This document shows, one piece after another, positions 9,103 through 18,303 of a stretch of 64,000 nt of DNA; the stretch's first letter is position 1; every line of letters starts with the position of its first letter. Below the pieces are notes generated by a model. The model was not told the origin of the DNA, did not search any database, and worked only from the letters and a program-made list of their open reading frames with translations. This stretch comes from Antonospora locustae. Its lineage: Eukaryota > Microsporidia. The position numbers and the translations under genes are program-made. The DNA lies in assembly GCA_007674295.1 (NCBI GenBank), contig CM017451.1, positions 1 to 64,000 of the forward strand. The letters are read 5' to 3'.

Positions 9103-11013
9103 CTAACTAAAAACACTGTCTAGTCTTCTCATCAGCTCCTCTACTCTATCCTTGACTCTTTCGTTGCCGCTCACCACTCCGTTTTCAATTTCTGCTTCCC
9201 CGACTCCGTCGCTCACCACCATTTTATATCCATGCTGCTCCACTCTGCAGAAATGATTCTTCAAGACGTCTAGAAGTGCCTCCCCCTTGCTCATTTTACA
9301 GTACCTCACGGACTCTACGTTTTCCTCCACACTTGTCACAACTCTGGTTATTGACATCGCAAGCACGTCAGACACATACCCACCCTCCCACTCTAGGCAA
9401 ACAATTCCGTTCTGAATAGTGACCTTGATGTCTTTCACTCTGATTTCCGCATCATTCTCGATGAAATCGTCATCAAAGTAGCACATAAGAGCCCGCCTGA
9501 CCAGCGCAGGCGTTGAGTTAAACCTGACGGCAAGCTTCTGCACAAAGCGCACTCCAACAGAGGGGTCTAGGACCTCAGCTTCGTCGTTTCTGAACACAAG
9601 AATGCCGTCAAACTCGGAGGTGTACCTGCCGCTGGGCACCTTTGCCCTGATCTCCTCTTCAACGCTAAATACTCCGCACTCTCCATTTCGCAGAAGCAGT
9701 ATTTCCATGTCCTTATGCTTGTGCTGAATGGCATTGCGGAGCCTTGTCATCTCGTTCACCTCCCCGTGTACCAGTATGAGATGTTCTGGCGAACAGTGCT
9801 CGATAAAGGCGCTGTTCTGTATAAAGTCCACATGTGCGCTGAAGCTTATGAACGACACAGACATCCGAAGTGCAAGACGCTGTCCATTCATGCTCTGCAC
9901 ATATGTAGGCTCGCTGAGAATTTCCTTTGCCAGCGTGCCCGGAACACAGTATCCTGTTATGATCGTACCGTTTGCCTCGCTCTCGCACCACCTTTCAAAG
10001 AGCTCTCTGCTTACTCCGCTCTGCAGCATTCCCGGACTTGCGACCATAACACACGATCCCCTATCCTCAAACTGGCTCAGCGTCTGGATGTTCTTAACAT
10101 GGTTAAACACAAACGGGTTCTTGGTCTCGCCAATCTTCTGAATGCGCTCGTTCATCATGTTCAGGTATGTCTGGTACACGTTCATGCACTTCTTAGCAAG
10201 TGCGCTGACATAGTATATAGGAACGTTCATACGATGTGTCTCCCAGTGCTCTTCAAGTATCAGAAGCAGCTCCTGTGCACGGCCTAGGGCAAAGACAGGA
10301 AGCAGGCACCTGCCGCCCTTGTTTACTATTCTTGATATTTCGCCTATAAACCTACTTTCTCTTTCCCTCTTGGGGAGGTGACATCCTACTCCGTATGTTG
10401 ACTCACAAATTAAGATGTTTATTTTTTTTGTCGGAAGGTCTGCTGCTCGGAGGTGCCTGTCTTCCTCTCTTGAGTAGTCGCCTGTGTACAATATCTTGCA
10501 CAGCCCAACTTCGATCAGAAACATCGCAGCACCCAGCACGTGACCTGCGTTCAGGGCCGTAATTCGAAAGTTCTTGATTCTTATCTCCTGGTAGTAGTCA
10601 ATTGCCTTGATTCTGCCGGTGCAAGACGCAAGATCCTCGTCTGTAAAGATGTCTGTGTCGCTGGTGACATGCAGCAAGCGAATGTAGTCGTTAAGAAGCC
10701 ACTTCAGAATTGTCTTTGTGGGGTGTGTCATGTAAACATCTCCACAGAATCCTGTTTTTTCTGTCAGAAACGGTAGGGCTCCTCCATGATCCAAATGAAA
10801 GTGTGTCACCAGTACCGCATCGACCTTTGAGAGATCAATCAAGTCAAAAAACGGCAGGGATGATTGTCCCGTGTATGCAGGATGAATGCCGCAGTCAAGA
10901 AGAATCTCTGTGTCTCTATACTTCATGTGAATGCAGGATCGCCCAACCTCGTTTCCAGCACCAAGCGGCGTGATGTAGATCTTTGAGTCGTTGTCCACCT
11001 GATCTTTGTCCAT
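9103..11013 (-). CDS. YSH1: Cleavage and polyadenylation endonuclease CPSF73/Ysh1
   Basis: This nuclease cuts pre-mRNA before polyadenylation as part of the cleavage and polyadenylation factor. The 636-residue protein shows the metallo-beta-lactamase motif THFHLDHGGALPF, a later ligand in NAGHVLGAAMF and the aspartate in LYTGDYSREEDRHL. The beta-CASP region follows, with CESTYG, VFALGRAQEL and the terminal metal-ligand histidine in SFSAHVDF. A CPSF73-type C-terminal domain completes it. All catalytic positions look intact. The ATG at 11013 directly follows CCCC; a longer reading to 11070 needs a TTG start. The gene is divergent from the VEFS-like gene, with about 100 bp between them. Confidence 0.94.
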   Translation of the reverse strand: MDKDQVDNDSKIYITPLGAGNEVGRSCIHMKYRDTEILLDCGIHPAYTGQSSLPFFDLIDLSKVDAVLVTHFHLDHGGALPFLTEKTGFCGDVYMTHPTKTILKWLLNDYIRLLHVTSDTDIFTDEDLASCTGRIKAIDYYQEIRIKNFRITALNAGHVLGAAMFLIEVGLCKILYTGDYSREEDRHLRAADLPTKKINILICESTYGVGCHLPKRERESRFIGEISRIVNKGGRCLLPVFALGRAQELLLILEEHWETHRMNVPIYYVSALAKKCMNVYQTYLNMMNERIQKIGETKNPFVFNHVKNIQTLSQFEDRGSCVMVASPGMLQSGVSRELFERWCESEANGTIITGYCVPGTLAKEILSEPTYVQSMNGQRLALRMSVSFISFSAHVDFIQNSAFIEHCSPEHLILVHGEVNEMTRLRNAIQHKHKDMEILLLRNGECGVFSVEEEIRAKVPSGRYTSEFDGILVFRNDEAEVLDPSVGVRFVQKLAVRFNSTPALVRRALMCYFDDDFIENDAEIRVKDIKVTIQNGIVCLEWEGGYVSDVLAMSITRVVTSVEENVESVRYCKMSKGEALLDVLKNHFCRVEQHGYKMVVSDGVGEAEIENGVVSGNERVKDRVEELMRRLDSVFS

Positions 11014-11113
11014 GGGGTACAATTCCTTTTTTGTAATGGCAATGGAAAAGACGCAGTAGTCCTCATGCAAAACACCTGCCCTCTGCTAAAATCCCGTATG
11101 TCTGTCCACACCC

Positions 11114-12397
11114 ATGTCAAATGCGTTGCCGCCAGAGAAATGGTTTCTCGAAAACAGATTGGGGGTCTCGCCATCCTTTTTAGAGAGAAGCTTGAAAAGA
11201 TATGTTGAAACGCATGCTGTCCAAACGCTACTCGTAGCCGAATGCTCTTCTATGTTTATTCAGGCGCTTATTCCGCTGGGCAGTTTATCACAGCATCTTC
11301 ACAGACGCATGCGCATGCATGTGCACGGATACCAGAAAAACAACCGCTTCTACAACGCAATTGAAATGTCTGCAGAGCTCACTGAGAAAAATAACTCTCT
11401 GGTGCTGGATAATCCCCTGGAAACAAGGCTAGGCATATTCTCGTGCCACAATGAGATCACCCTGTTCGTGTTTCTGGCTGCAGGACGATGCACCGAGCTG
11501 CACTATGCATCATTTTTTCCCTGCAGACTCCTTCGCCACCATGAGGTGTTTCTGAGAAAACTTTATGTGCAAGTTCCAGGACGCTTTTTTGAAATAGATG
11601 AGACACCATCCTATAAGATAGACGTTCGGGTGTTCAGTTCAAGAAACCTGCACTACAACTGGAATGACCCAGTTGAAAAGCCCACTGGTGATGGGTTTTC
11701 TTTCGTGTTTGAGAATGCTGTGTACAGGCTGGCCAGTATACGTTGCATTTTTTGCCTCAAAGAGCAGGCAAGCGAGGAGAGTCTTTGCCAGCACATAGAG
11801 AATGTACACATGTACTTCAAAGCAGTGCTCTGCGAGGCTGCACATGCAAAGGAAGAAGACTCTTCACAATGCGAAGTTAGCGGGCATGTCCCTGTAAGAA
11901 GCAGCGCTAGCATTTTCTACAAGACAAAGAATGCACAAAGTGTTTCCGCAACGAGACGTATGATAAAAATCATCCCTGTGAACGGAAATGCATTACAAAA
12001 TGTGCAGGGCATATTTTGCTTCTACAGAAGACAACGCAGAATTGACAGAAGTCGCATATATACATTTCCATACACAAACTACCTGGAGCCTGAGACTTTT
12101 GAGCCGCTTGGGACGAAAAAGATATCTTTTCCATGGCAGAAGTGGTTGATGGGTAAGAGGCTAGATGAAATAATCGATCTTCCGGCAGAGCAAGTGAGAA
12201 TCATCAAGGAGTGGAACATCTTTATACAAGGCAAGAAGGTCAGCCCGTCCAGTAGAAACATTCTCTGCTATGTGAAAGAGTTTGTGAAGATGCACAATCC
12301 CTCGTTTGAGATGTTTATGTTTATTACATGTCTGTACAATAATGCAGTGCTGAGCATAGAGGAGGTCTGCGAGGTTATCATGGAAAAAGTTCTGTGA
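11114..12397 (+). CDS. SUZ12/VEFS-box-like C2H2 zinc-finger protein
   Basis: This is a 427-residue protein with the layout of the VEFS family (VRN2, EMF2, FIS2, Su(z)12), the scaffold subunit of Polycomb repressive complex 2. A single C2H2 finger lies at C211, C214, H227 and H232 (CIFC...CQHIENVHMYFK), comparable to the SUZ12 pattern with F two residues after the last H. At the C-terminus (about 339-427) a VEFS-like helical block contains WQKWLMGK, IIKEWNIFIQG and ILCYVKEFVKMHNP, comparable to the W-N-x-F-V and F-V-x-x-H-G segments of VEFS boxes. The N-terminal 200 residues contain beta-rich stretches without a clear name. The CCC sits directly before the ATG. The assignment rests on domain order and a few motifs; no EZH2 or EED gene is in the window. 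Confidence 0.6.
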   Translation: MSNALPPEKWFLENRLGVSPSFLERSLKRYVETHAVQTLLVAECSSMFIQALIPLGSLSQHLHRRMRMHVHGYQKNNRFYNAIEMSAELTEKNNSLVLDNPLETRLGIFSCHNEITLFVFLAAGRCTELHYASFFPCRLLRHHEVFLRKLYVQVPGRFFEIDETPSYKIDVRVFSSRNLHYNWNDPVEKPTGDGFSFVFENAVYRLASIRCIFCLKEQASEESLCQHIENVHMYFKAVLCEAAHAKEEDSSQCEVSGHVPVRSSASIFYKTKNAQSVSATRRMIKIIPVNGNALQNVQGIFCFYRRQRRIDRSRIYTFPYTNYLEPETFEPLGTKKISFPWQKWLMGKRLDEIIDLPAEQVRIIKEWNIFIQGKKVSPSSRNILCYVKEFVKMHNPSFEMFMFITCLYNNAVLSIEEVCEVIMEKVL

Positions 12398-12538
12398 CTG
12401 CGCATGCATCAAAAATTTACAGACATAATTTCAAGCACATATTCACGTACCATGCTCTAGCACAGAACGTTTCCAGAATAAGTACACACAGTTGCTCAGA
12501 AGATGCAGACGGATATTGCGTGTGCTGGGCTTGCGCCT

Positions 12539-13743
12539 CTACAAGCACAGGAGCTTAGATATGCTGATATCCCTCCGCACGGCCATCGAGTATCCATCTT
12601 TGTATCTGTATCTGAATTCCTTTTTTCTCTCTACCTTCTTGACGAAGACGAAGTTCTTCACAAAGACGACCCATTCAGTGTCCTCGATCTTGTAGCGGTT
12701 TATTACGAACTTGAGGTGTTCGATGAGGACATGGTTGTTTCTGTCCTCCTTGAAAAGCTTGAAGAAGGGGAGTATGTGTGTACAGTACACAGCATGGTCG
12801 CTCCGTGTCCTATGCGCACAGGGAACAGGCTTTTGTGCACTCCACATGTTGCTTCGAGCACCTGTTTTGTAAACCTTGTCTATTGGCAGAAAGTGGTAGT
12901 TTTCTGGAAGCAAATCTACTGTCGAAAACGACTCGCAGATTTCAGCAAGGTTTGCAAGTGATGTGTCTATGCTGGCATAGCTGTTTCCAATGATGCTTGA
13001 CACGTGTAGAGTGCAATGTTTCTCATAGTATGCGAATCGGTTTGCACGCTGTGCCAGCGCGTCTTTCACGATCTGAAAGTGGCTTCTGACCAGCGTTCTC
13101 ACCGTCTGCACGCCCGACGACAGCGCTTTAGACGACATGACCTGAAGCGTATTCAAAATACTTCTGAAGTCTCCTGCGCATTCCTCTGCAAGATAAAGCA
13201 GTGTCCTTCTGTCAAAGACAACCTCTTCTTGCTTTAACACTAGCGCCAGTCTGTTTGCAACATCCATTGCACTGGGCCTCTGCACAATAATGACATCAAA
13301 GCAGCCTGTCTGGAGATTGTATCTGTCGTTACACGTGAATACTACTGGCACAAATGTTCTTTGCGAGTTTTTTGTAAGATTTCTAATAAACGCAATGTCT
13401 TGTGGAATGCAGTCAACCTCGTCAACCAAAACAAGGTTCTTTTTATTAGTTATTGTGTTACAGTGCGACAGTCCAATTACTTTGTCTGCAAGTTCCTGCG
13501 TTCTGCAAGTTCCTGCGTTTATCTCTACGACGTTATATCCCAGCATATTTCCAAAACAGTCACAAGCGTGGTTTTTCCATATCCTGATGGCCCGCAGATG
13601 AGCAAGGGCTTTGCACACGGTTTCCAGCTTTTTAGCCATCTCAAAACATCGCACTGGATGTTTTTTGAAAAAAGCAGCTCCGTGAACTTTCTTGGCCTGT
13701 GCTTTTCGGACCACAGGCTGTGCAATGTGTTTTGACGAGTCAT
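12539..13743 (-). CDS. RFC1: Replication factor C large-subunit-like protein (one apparent frameshift)
   Basis: The protein starts at ATG 13743 (CCCCTGTCATG) with SLWSEKHRPRKF, LRWLKSWKP and Walker A GPSGYGKTT, as in RFC1. The frame then breaks at a T4 run on the coding strand (13553-13556). One base later the next frame continues without loss into GNMLGYNVVEINAG, Walker B LVLVDEVD, sensor 1 VVFTCNDR and the collar helices, with the RFC1-like LLPENYHFLP. The joined product would be near 400 residues, lacking the N-terminal BRCT region of larger RFC1 proteins. RFC1 loads PCNA onto DNA with RFC2-5. Because both halves remain well conserved, a sequence error is as likely as a true break; programmed slippage cannot be ruled out. 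CTF18 is the main alternative identity. Confidence 0.75.
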
Positions 13744-13866
13744 GACAGGGGTTGCTTGCTGACCACTACTGACCCCTGCTGCATGGATGCAGAAGCTTGC
13801 TCAGGTGTTTTGCAGCCCTTACTGGTATCCCTCTGTAAGATAAACTATGATTTAGTTTCTTGGTTT

Positions 13867-13946
13867 GACGGCGTGGTGGAGTGGTTAACACGTTAGACTG
13901 CTAATCTATGCCTCAGGGCTCGTGAGTTCGAATCTCACCGCCGTCG
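13867..13946 (+). tRNA. tRNA-Ser (anticodon GCT)
   Basis: The acceptor strand GACGGCG pairs fully with CGCCGTC, followed by discriminator G at 13946. The D arm (GTGGAGTGGTTAACAC), anticodon loop CTGCTAA with GCT, a long variable arm and the T arm (GTGAGTTCGAATCTCAC) are all present. The extended variable arm and the anticodon fit a class II serine tRNA reading AGC/AGT. It has no intron. It lies between the RFC1-like and MscS genes. Confidence 0.95.
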
Positions 13947-13978
13947 TTTTAGAACAGCTGTCTGACAAAGTCCTGCTC

Positions 13979-15754
13979 TCACTTCTGCTCGCTATGCACA
14001 GTTTTATCGATTTTTACCTTCTGCACAGGCAACGCATAGTCTATGCCAAGGTCGTGCAAGTATTCATTGAGCATAGAGATAAAATCTCCCCGCTTCTCAA
14101 GGTAAAGTTCGTAGTTCTGCCAGTTTCCTCTAAATTGTACCCATATGCACAGATTGAGCTTGTTAGAGTTCTCGATCGAGTCGTAGAAGATGCGTAAGTA
14201 CTCTGTAAACACCTCCGAGTTGCTTTTCAGGTAGTTTTTCAGCTTCTGGGCAAGCTTTTCTACTTTTTCTTTTTCTGTCAGAGAGCTAACCTGAATCTTG
14301 TGCTGCTCTAGAAGCATGTGGCTTCGCTTAATGTTCAAAATGGGCTTTCTGAGCAGCACAAAGTTTGGAATGTGTATAAACGTCCCGTCCCACCGGTAGA
14401 ACGTGGTGGACACAAGGTTCAGCTCGGACACTACAAGGTTTTCGATCTCCTTCTCAAGCTTGATGAAAACACGGTCGCCTATTCCAAAGGGATGTATCAC
14501 AAAAAGCAGAACTATGCTGTCAATTGTGTTTCTGATGCTTTCCTTGAATACTATCACAACTCCAAACATCGCAGAGAAAAAGCCAGTCACCTGCTTCAGA
14601 CTCTTACTTCCTCTGAAAACAATGCACATGAGAGACACAAGGATTATAAATGCGTATATGATCATCTGCAGCTTTTCCGATGCAAGCAGCATCTGCTTTA
14701 TGCTGTTTCTGAGGTAGAAGTGCTCCTTGTAGTTTCTCTCGACAAGCTTGTATATCTCGCTGTATGTCAGCTCTAGGTCCTCACTCATTCCGAGGTAGTC
14801 CAGCAGAGCCTTAAAAAGTTCGTTGCTTGGCGCACACTCTCTGAGATCGCGCATATACCTGAACTCGCCCTTTCTGCTTATTTTCTTTGCACGGGACTTG
14901 ACAAGCTTCGTAAACTCCCTTGGACTTTCGTGCGGACTGGGCACTACTCTGGTTCGGTTCTTGAATTCCTTGAAAATGATGCGCCAGCTATCTCCTGCTC
15001 CGTCATCAAATGTGTAAGCATCGTTTTTCCTTGTTGCCAGGTTCCATGGAATACCGTACTTGAACACTCTGTTTGAAAATGTGATGATGTCCTTGCTCCT
15101 GAGAAAGTCCAGAATGACATTCTCAAGTAGCTGGCGCTTGACTCTGTTCATGTACATGTTGTAGTTGAACGACCCCCGTATCTTCAGCACGAAGACCTTT
15201 GAGAATCCCATCAGCAGCGAGGTCATGAACAGAATCTTCATTATGTCAAACAGCTTTATGTCAAATGACTCGTCTCTGTTCAGATAGAAGTCGACGTCTT
15301 TTCTGAACATAAACACAAGAGCAGTCATCACAACAAACGAGATGTGCTGGTCCGTCTCGTTTACGTAATACGCTAAAGTGCTGTTTGGCACAAGAGTGTT
15401 CATAAGAAAGCGCGATGTGTAGAAAATGACATATGACAGAAGTACATGGAGAAACACAAATGCAGATATGTGGAGAGTAACGGTCCCAATGTTGGCTGGA
15501 TTTCCATGCATGTCGTGTCCTCTTTCTGTGTTCCTCACCAGAGGGTACATCGCAAGAACCAACAGTCCGATAACGATGTTCTGAATGTACTTTATAGACG
15601 AGACAAACTTAACAACCACGTTTTCCTCCTTTATCACATCGTCATTTTCCTCTTCGTGATATGTGTCTTTCGTAGATGCCGAAATAAGCGTGTAGTTGTG
15701 GCTGTCGCTTTCACTCATCTCTTCCTCCGAGTATGAAGAAGCAGACCTAGGCAT
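13979..15754 (-). CDS. MscS-family mechanosensitive ion channel
   Basis: This is a 591-residue membrane protein. After an acidic, serine-rich N-terminus there are several hydrophobic helices: around IGLLVLAMYP, the VTLHISAFVFLHVLLSYVIF region, FVVMTALVF and the segment near LFMTSLLMGF. A loop region follows, then the MscS core with TM helices (IIYAFIILVSLMCIVF, FFSAMFGVVIVF), pore-helix segment IRNTIDSIVLLFVIHPFGIGDRV and a beta domain. This is the layout of fungal endomembrane MscS-like channels, which release ions in response to tension. Microsporidia carry several such genes, possibly for osmotic handling during spore germination (inference). The CCC-ATG start at 15754 is clear. No EF-hand is obvious. 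Confidence 0.88.
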   Translation of the reverse strand: MPRSASSYSEEEMSESDSHNYTLISASTKDTYHEEENDDVIKEENVVVKFVSSIKYIQNIVIGLLVLAMYPLVRNTERGHDMHGNPANIGTVTLHISAFVFLHVLLSYVIFYTSRFLMNTLVPNSTLAYYVNETDQHISFVVMTALVFMFRKDVDFYLNRDESFDIKLFDIMKILFMTSLLMGFSKVFVLKIRGSFNYNMYMNRVKRQLLENVILDFLRSKDIITFSNRVFKYGIPWNLATRKNDAYTFDDGAGDSWRIIFKEFKNRTRVVPSPHESPREFTKLVKSRAKKISRKGEFRYMRDLRECAPSNELFKALLDYLGMSEDLELTYSEIYKLVERNYKEHFYLRNSIKQMLLASEKLQMIIYAFIILVSLMCIVFRGSKSLKQVTGFFSAMFGVVIVFKESIRNTIDSIVLLFVIHPFGIGDRVFIKLEKEIENLVVSELNLVSTTFYRWDGTFIHIPNFVLLRKPILNIKRSHMLLEQHKIQVSSLTEKEKVEKLAQKLKNYLKSNSEVFTEYLRIFYDSIENSNKLNLCIWVQFRGNWQNYELYLEKRGDFISMLNEYLHDLGIDYALPVQKVKIDKTVHSEQK

Positions 15755-15851
15755 GGGTGCTCTGACAAAAATTATTAAGACCGCGCTGAATGCTCAAATT
15801 CTATCTGAATAGGTTTATTATTATAAATACAGACTCATGCTTTGCAAAGAG

Positions 15852-16115
15852 TCACAACTCCCTGAAGTCCCTCTTTCCGACGGGAAACTCGTCCAGCTTC
15901 TCGAATATGGCACTTATCTCCTCGTCTGGCACGTCATCCACTTGCGAATCAATGCTCTTCTTTGCAGAGCGCATCGTCACTTCCCTTAGCACGCTTGTCC
16001 TCTGGCATTCCTTCTTCTTCTGCCTTGGCGACAGCGTGCCACTTGTGGGATCGATGTTTTCCTTGTCGCATGTGCTTCTACTAGATGCACCCTCCATCTG
16101 CTCATTACGCATCAT
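15852..16115 (-). CDS. Small acidic protein with a KEN-box motif
   Basis: This is an 87-residue protein with no recognised domain. Near residue 17 it contains DKENIDP, which fits the extended KEN degron (acidic residue before KEN, proline three after). A possible CDK site (TLSPRQKKK) comes next, and an acidic C-terminal tail (DEEISAIFEKLDEFP) ends it. Proteins with this make-up are often cell-cycle regulators destroyed through APC/C, such as securin- or sororin-like factors, but nothing else here supports a named function. The start has two adjacent ATGs, with only a GG upstream. It is real by spacing and composition, though short. Confidence 0.55.
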   Translation of the reverse strand: MMRNEQMEGASSRSTCDKENIDPTSGTLSPRQKKKECQRTSVLREVTMRSAKKSIDSQVDDVPDEEISAIFEKLDEFPVGKRDFREL

Positions 16116-16294
16116 ACCTTCTTTGCAATGTTCGTTTTAACACGTTGGCGGGTGTTTTTCCCGCCAAACAAATTCGACTCCTTTTCGTAAGGTTCAGGGG
16201 CCTGCCTGAATATGCACTTGACGGAAGCAGATTGCAGCTCGAATAGCTTTTCAGATCAATGCATGAGCTCAGTGGCGAAGTCGGCAGGCGTTCT

Positions 16295-18106
16295 CTATAC
16301 TTGCTTTATGTTGCGTATTGTCTCTTCGACCATTGCGACCTCTTCTTTTAGCATGGATCTTCTTTCTTTGACATGCGGGTCTTCAAGATTTCCCATGCTC
16401 ATGTTTGCAAGCTCCGCACTAATGGATGTCGGTAGACTCTCCTTCATGTAGCTGAGGTAGAAGTAGTAGCACGACTTAATTGCAAAGTCAACAAACGACT
16501 TATTGAACATCTTGTAGTACTCATCAACCAGCCCAAGTACAACCTTAAGCTCAAACATGCTATCAAGCACAGGCCTTTCGTTTTCTGTATCTCTGCTCAA
16601 AAACCCCCATATCTCGTTCTTTCTTGGTTTCTTGCTCTTGGCCGAACTCTCCAACACGTTTGCAATGATTCTGCTTGTTGAGAAGTCAGGATGGTCAAAG
16701 TTGAGAAATGACGTCTGGATTTCAAAGTGCTCGCCAATGGCACTGCCTAGTCTCGTACACTGCATGCATATGGCGTCTCTGGTACTTTCGTTCAGTCTGT
16801 CAACAAGCAGAGGATACTGCGCAGATGCAACATTCAGAATGCTATCTACGACTCTGGCATGGAACCTGTCGATTGCCGCATTCACACATTCTCTGAGATA
16901 CGCTGCCTTTCTGATGAAGGCCATGTGTAGAATTCTGTCAGACATGAACAGCGAGCTTGAGTATGTAAGCTCTTCCTTGATGAAGTTGTTGACATTGAGG
17001 TCGCCAAAGTCACACTTGAACTCCTTCTTTAGCTCGCACACTAGGTTAACCTTGTTTCTCAGCGTGAAGCACGGGTTCTTTGATGGGCATCCATCGATAA
17101 GCTCGCAAATTGTTCTGTGATAACTTAGTGATATCTCGTGCCTATCTGTGTCTGTCAGGTCTCTAGGCTCCTTTGTCCTTCCAAGTTCACTTCTAAGTGC
17201 AGCCAATCGCCCGTGCAGCCTATTTTCTATGCGGGGCATCTCTGCAGTCACCATGGACGAAAATATCTCAAAGAGCTTTGAAGTAAGATATCGAGACCCG
17301 CATCGCTCAGAAACACATCTGTATACGGCACTTCGTGCAAAGAACCGCTCCTCCTGCTTCTGTGCATCTGCAAGACTTGTCTGCATGTTTATCTGCGCTT
17401 GTGTCCTGTTGATTACACCCACATAGCCGTGCTTCAGTGGGTGTGCAATGTTCTTCAGGATGTCAAGACAGTTTGTTCCGTCATCCATCAGATCGATTTT
17501 TGTAACTACGCCCAGCGTTCTCATGCCCTCTGAATCCACCTGCGATGCGATCTTCAGGGCCTCGCTGTTGGCAATGTCGACGTTTGCACTTACGATGGCA
17601 AGTATAAACGTGTTTTTTTCTCTTGCATACTCGACGATCAGGCTTGCAACTCTGGTCTCGATATCAAGCGGCTGATCTCCCTTTGGAATTTTCGTCAGTC
17701 CAGGTAGATCAACAAGAGTTAGCTGCAGAGCATTCTTCAAGTGCACAAACATCGTGATTGCCTCTGCAGATATTCCCCTGTTTGTCCCGCAGACACTGTT
17801 CATTCGCCTCTCTATCTCGTCTCGAACGCACTCAAGCTTGTATATTCGGCATCCGTCGCCAAACTCGACAAACTCTTCTCCGTTTGCGGGTCTCATGTTG
17901 ATGACTACGGGGCAGCGCGTGACTAGATCGTGTCCGCGTGGCAGAATGTCTCGCTGAATTATTTGTTCAAGAACCGAGCTCTTTCCACTGCTCTGCGGCC
18001 CAACAACAACAATTTGCGGCAGACTAAGTGCAAGATCTGGATATCTTGCGCAGAGACTCTGTATTTTGAGGATGCTCTGGAGGCTCTGGTCTCGCCTTCT
18101 CATCAT
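16295..18106 (-). CDS. Dynamin-family GTPase (Vps1/Dnm1-like)
   Basis: This is a 603-residue dynamin-related protein that would assemble on membranes and drive fission using GTP. The GTPase domain occupies about residues 25-300, with G1 GPQSSGKSS, switch threonine in the TRCPVVI region, G3 DLPGL and G4 TKIDLMDD. A stalk follows and a short GTPase effector segment closes the protein. No PH domain or proline-rich tail is present, as in Vps1/Dnm1-type proteins. It is about 100 residues shorter than yeast Vps1. Whether it serves vacuole/Golgi traffic, peroxisomes or mitosomes cannot be told. The start at 18106 follows CCCCCA, and the gene is divergent from the RMD1-like gene. Confidence 0.92.
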   Translation of the reverse strand: MMRRRDQSLQSILKIQSLCARYPDLALSLPQIVVVGPQSSGKSSVLEQIIQRDILPRGHDLVTRCPVVINMRPANGEEFVEFGDGCRIYKLECVRDEIERRMNSVCGTNRGISAEAITMFVHLKNALQLTLVDLPGLTKIPKGDQPLDIETRVASLIVEYAREKNTFILAIVSANVDIANSEALKIASQVDSEGMRTLGVVTKIDLMDDGTNCLDILKNIAHPLKHGYVGVINRTQAQINMQTSLADAQKQEERFFARSAVYRCVSERCGSRYLTSKLFEIFSSMVTAEMPRIENRLHGRLAALRSELGRTKEPRDLTDTDRHEISLSYHRTICELIDGCPSKNPCFTLRNKVNLVCELKKEFKCDFGDLNVNNFIKEELTYSSSLFMSDRILHMAFIRKAAYLRECVNAAIDRFHARVVDSILNVASAQYPLLVDRLNESTRDAICMQCTRLGSAIGEHFEIQTSFLNFDHPDFSTSRIIANVLESSAKSKKPRKNEIWGFLSRDTENERPVLDSMFELKVVLGLVDEYYKMFNKSFVDFAIKSCYYFYLSYMKESLPTSISAELANMSMGNLEDPHVKERRSMLKEEVAMVEETIRNIKQV

Positions 18107-18303
18107 TGGGGGTTTTCGCGCACAGACGCTTTGTTCGCTGTCTCTTGTTTCTGGAGAAAAATGTTTACAGGCCCGCTGGGTGCTGGTGGCTGTCGCTTGA
18201 AAACACCAGACCAGTGCTGTAAGATTGTTGGCGGATAATGCTCTGTGAGAGCATGCTGCAGTACCCCTTTTGAAGGCTTTCGCGCCTCAGAGAAGGAACC
18301 CTC

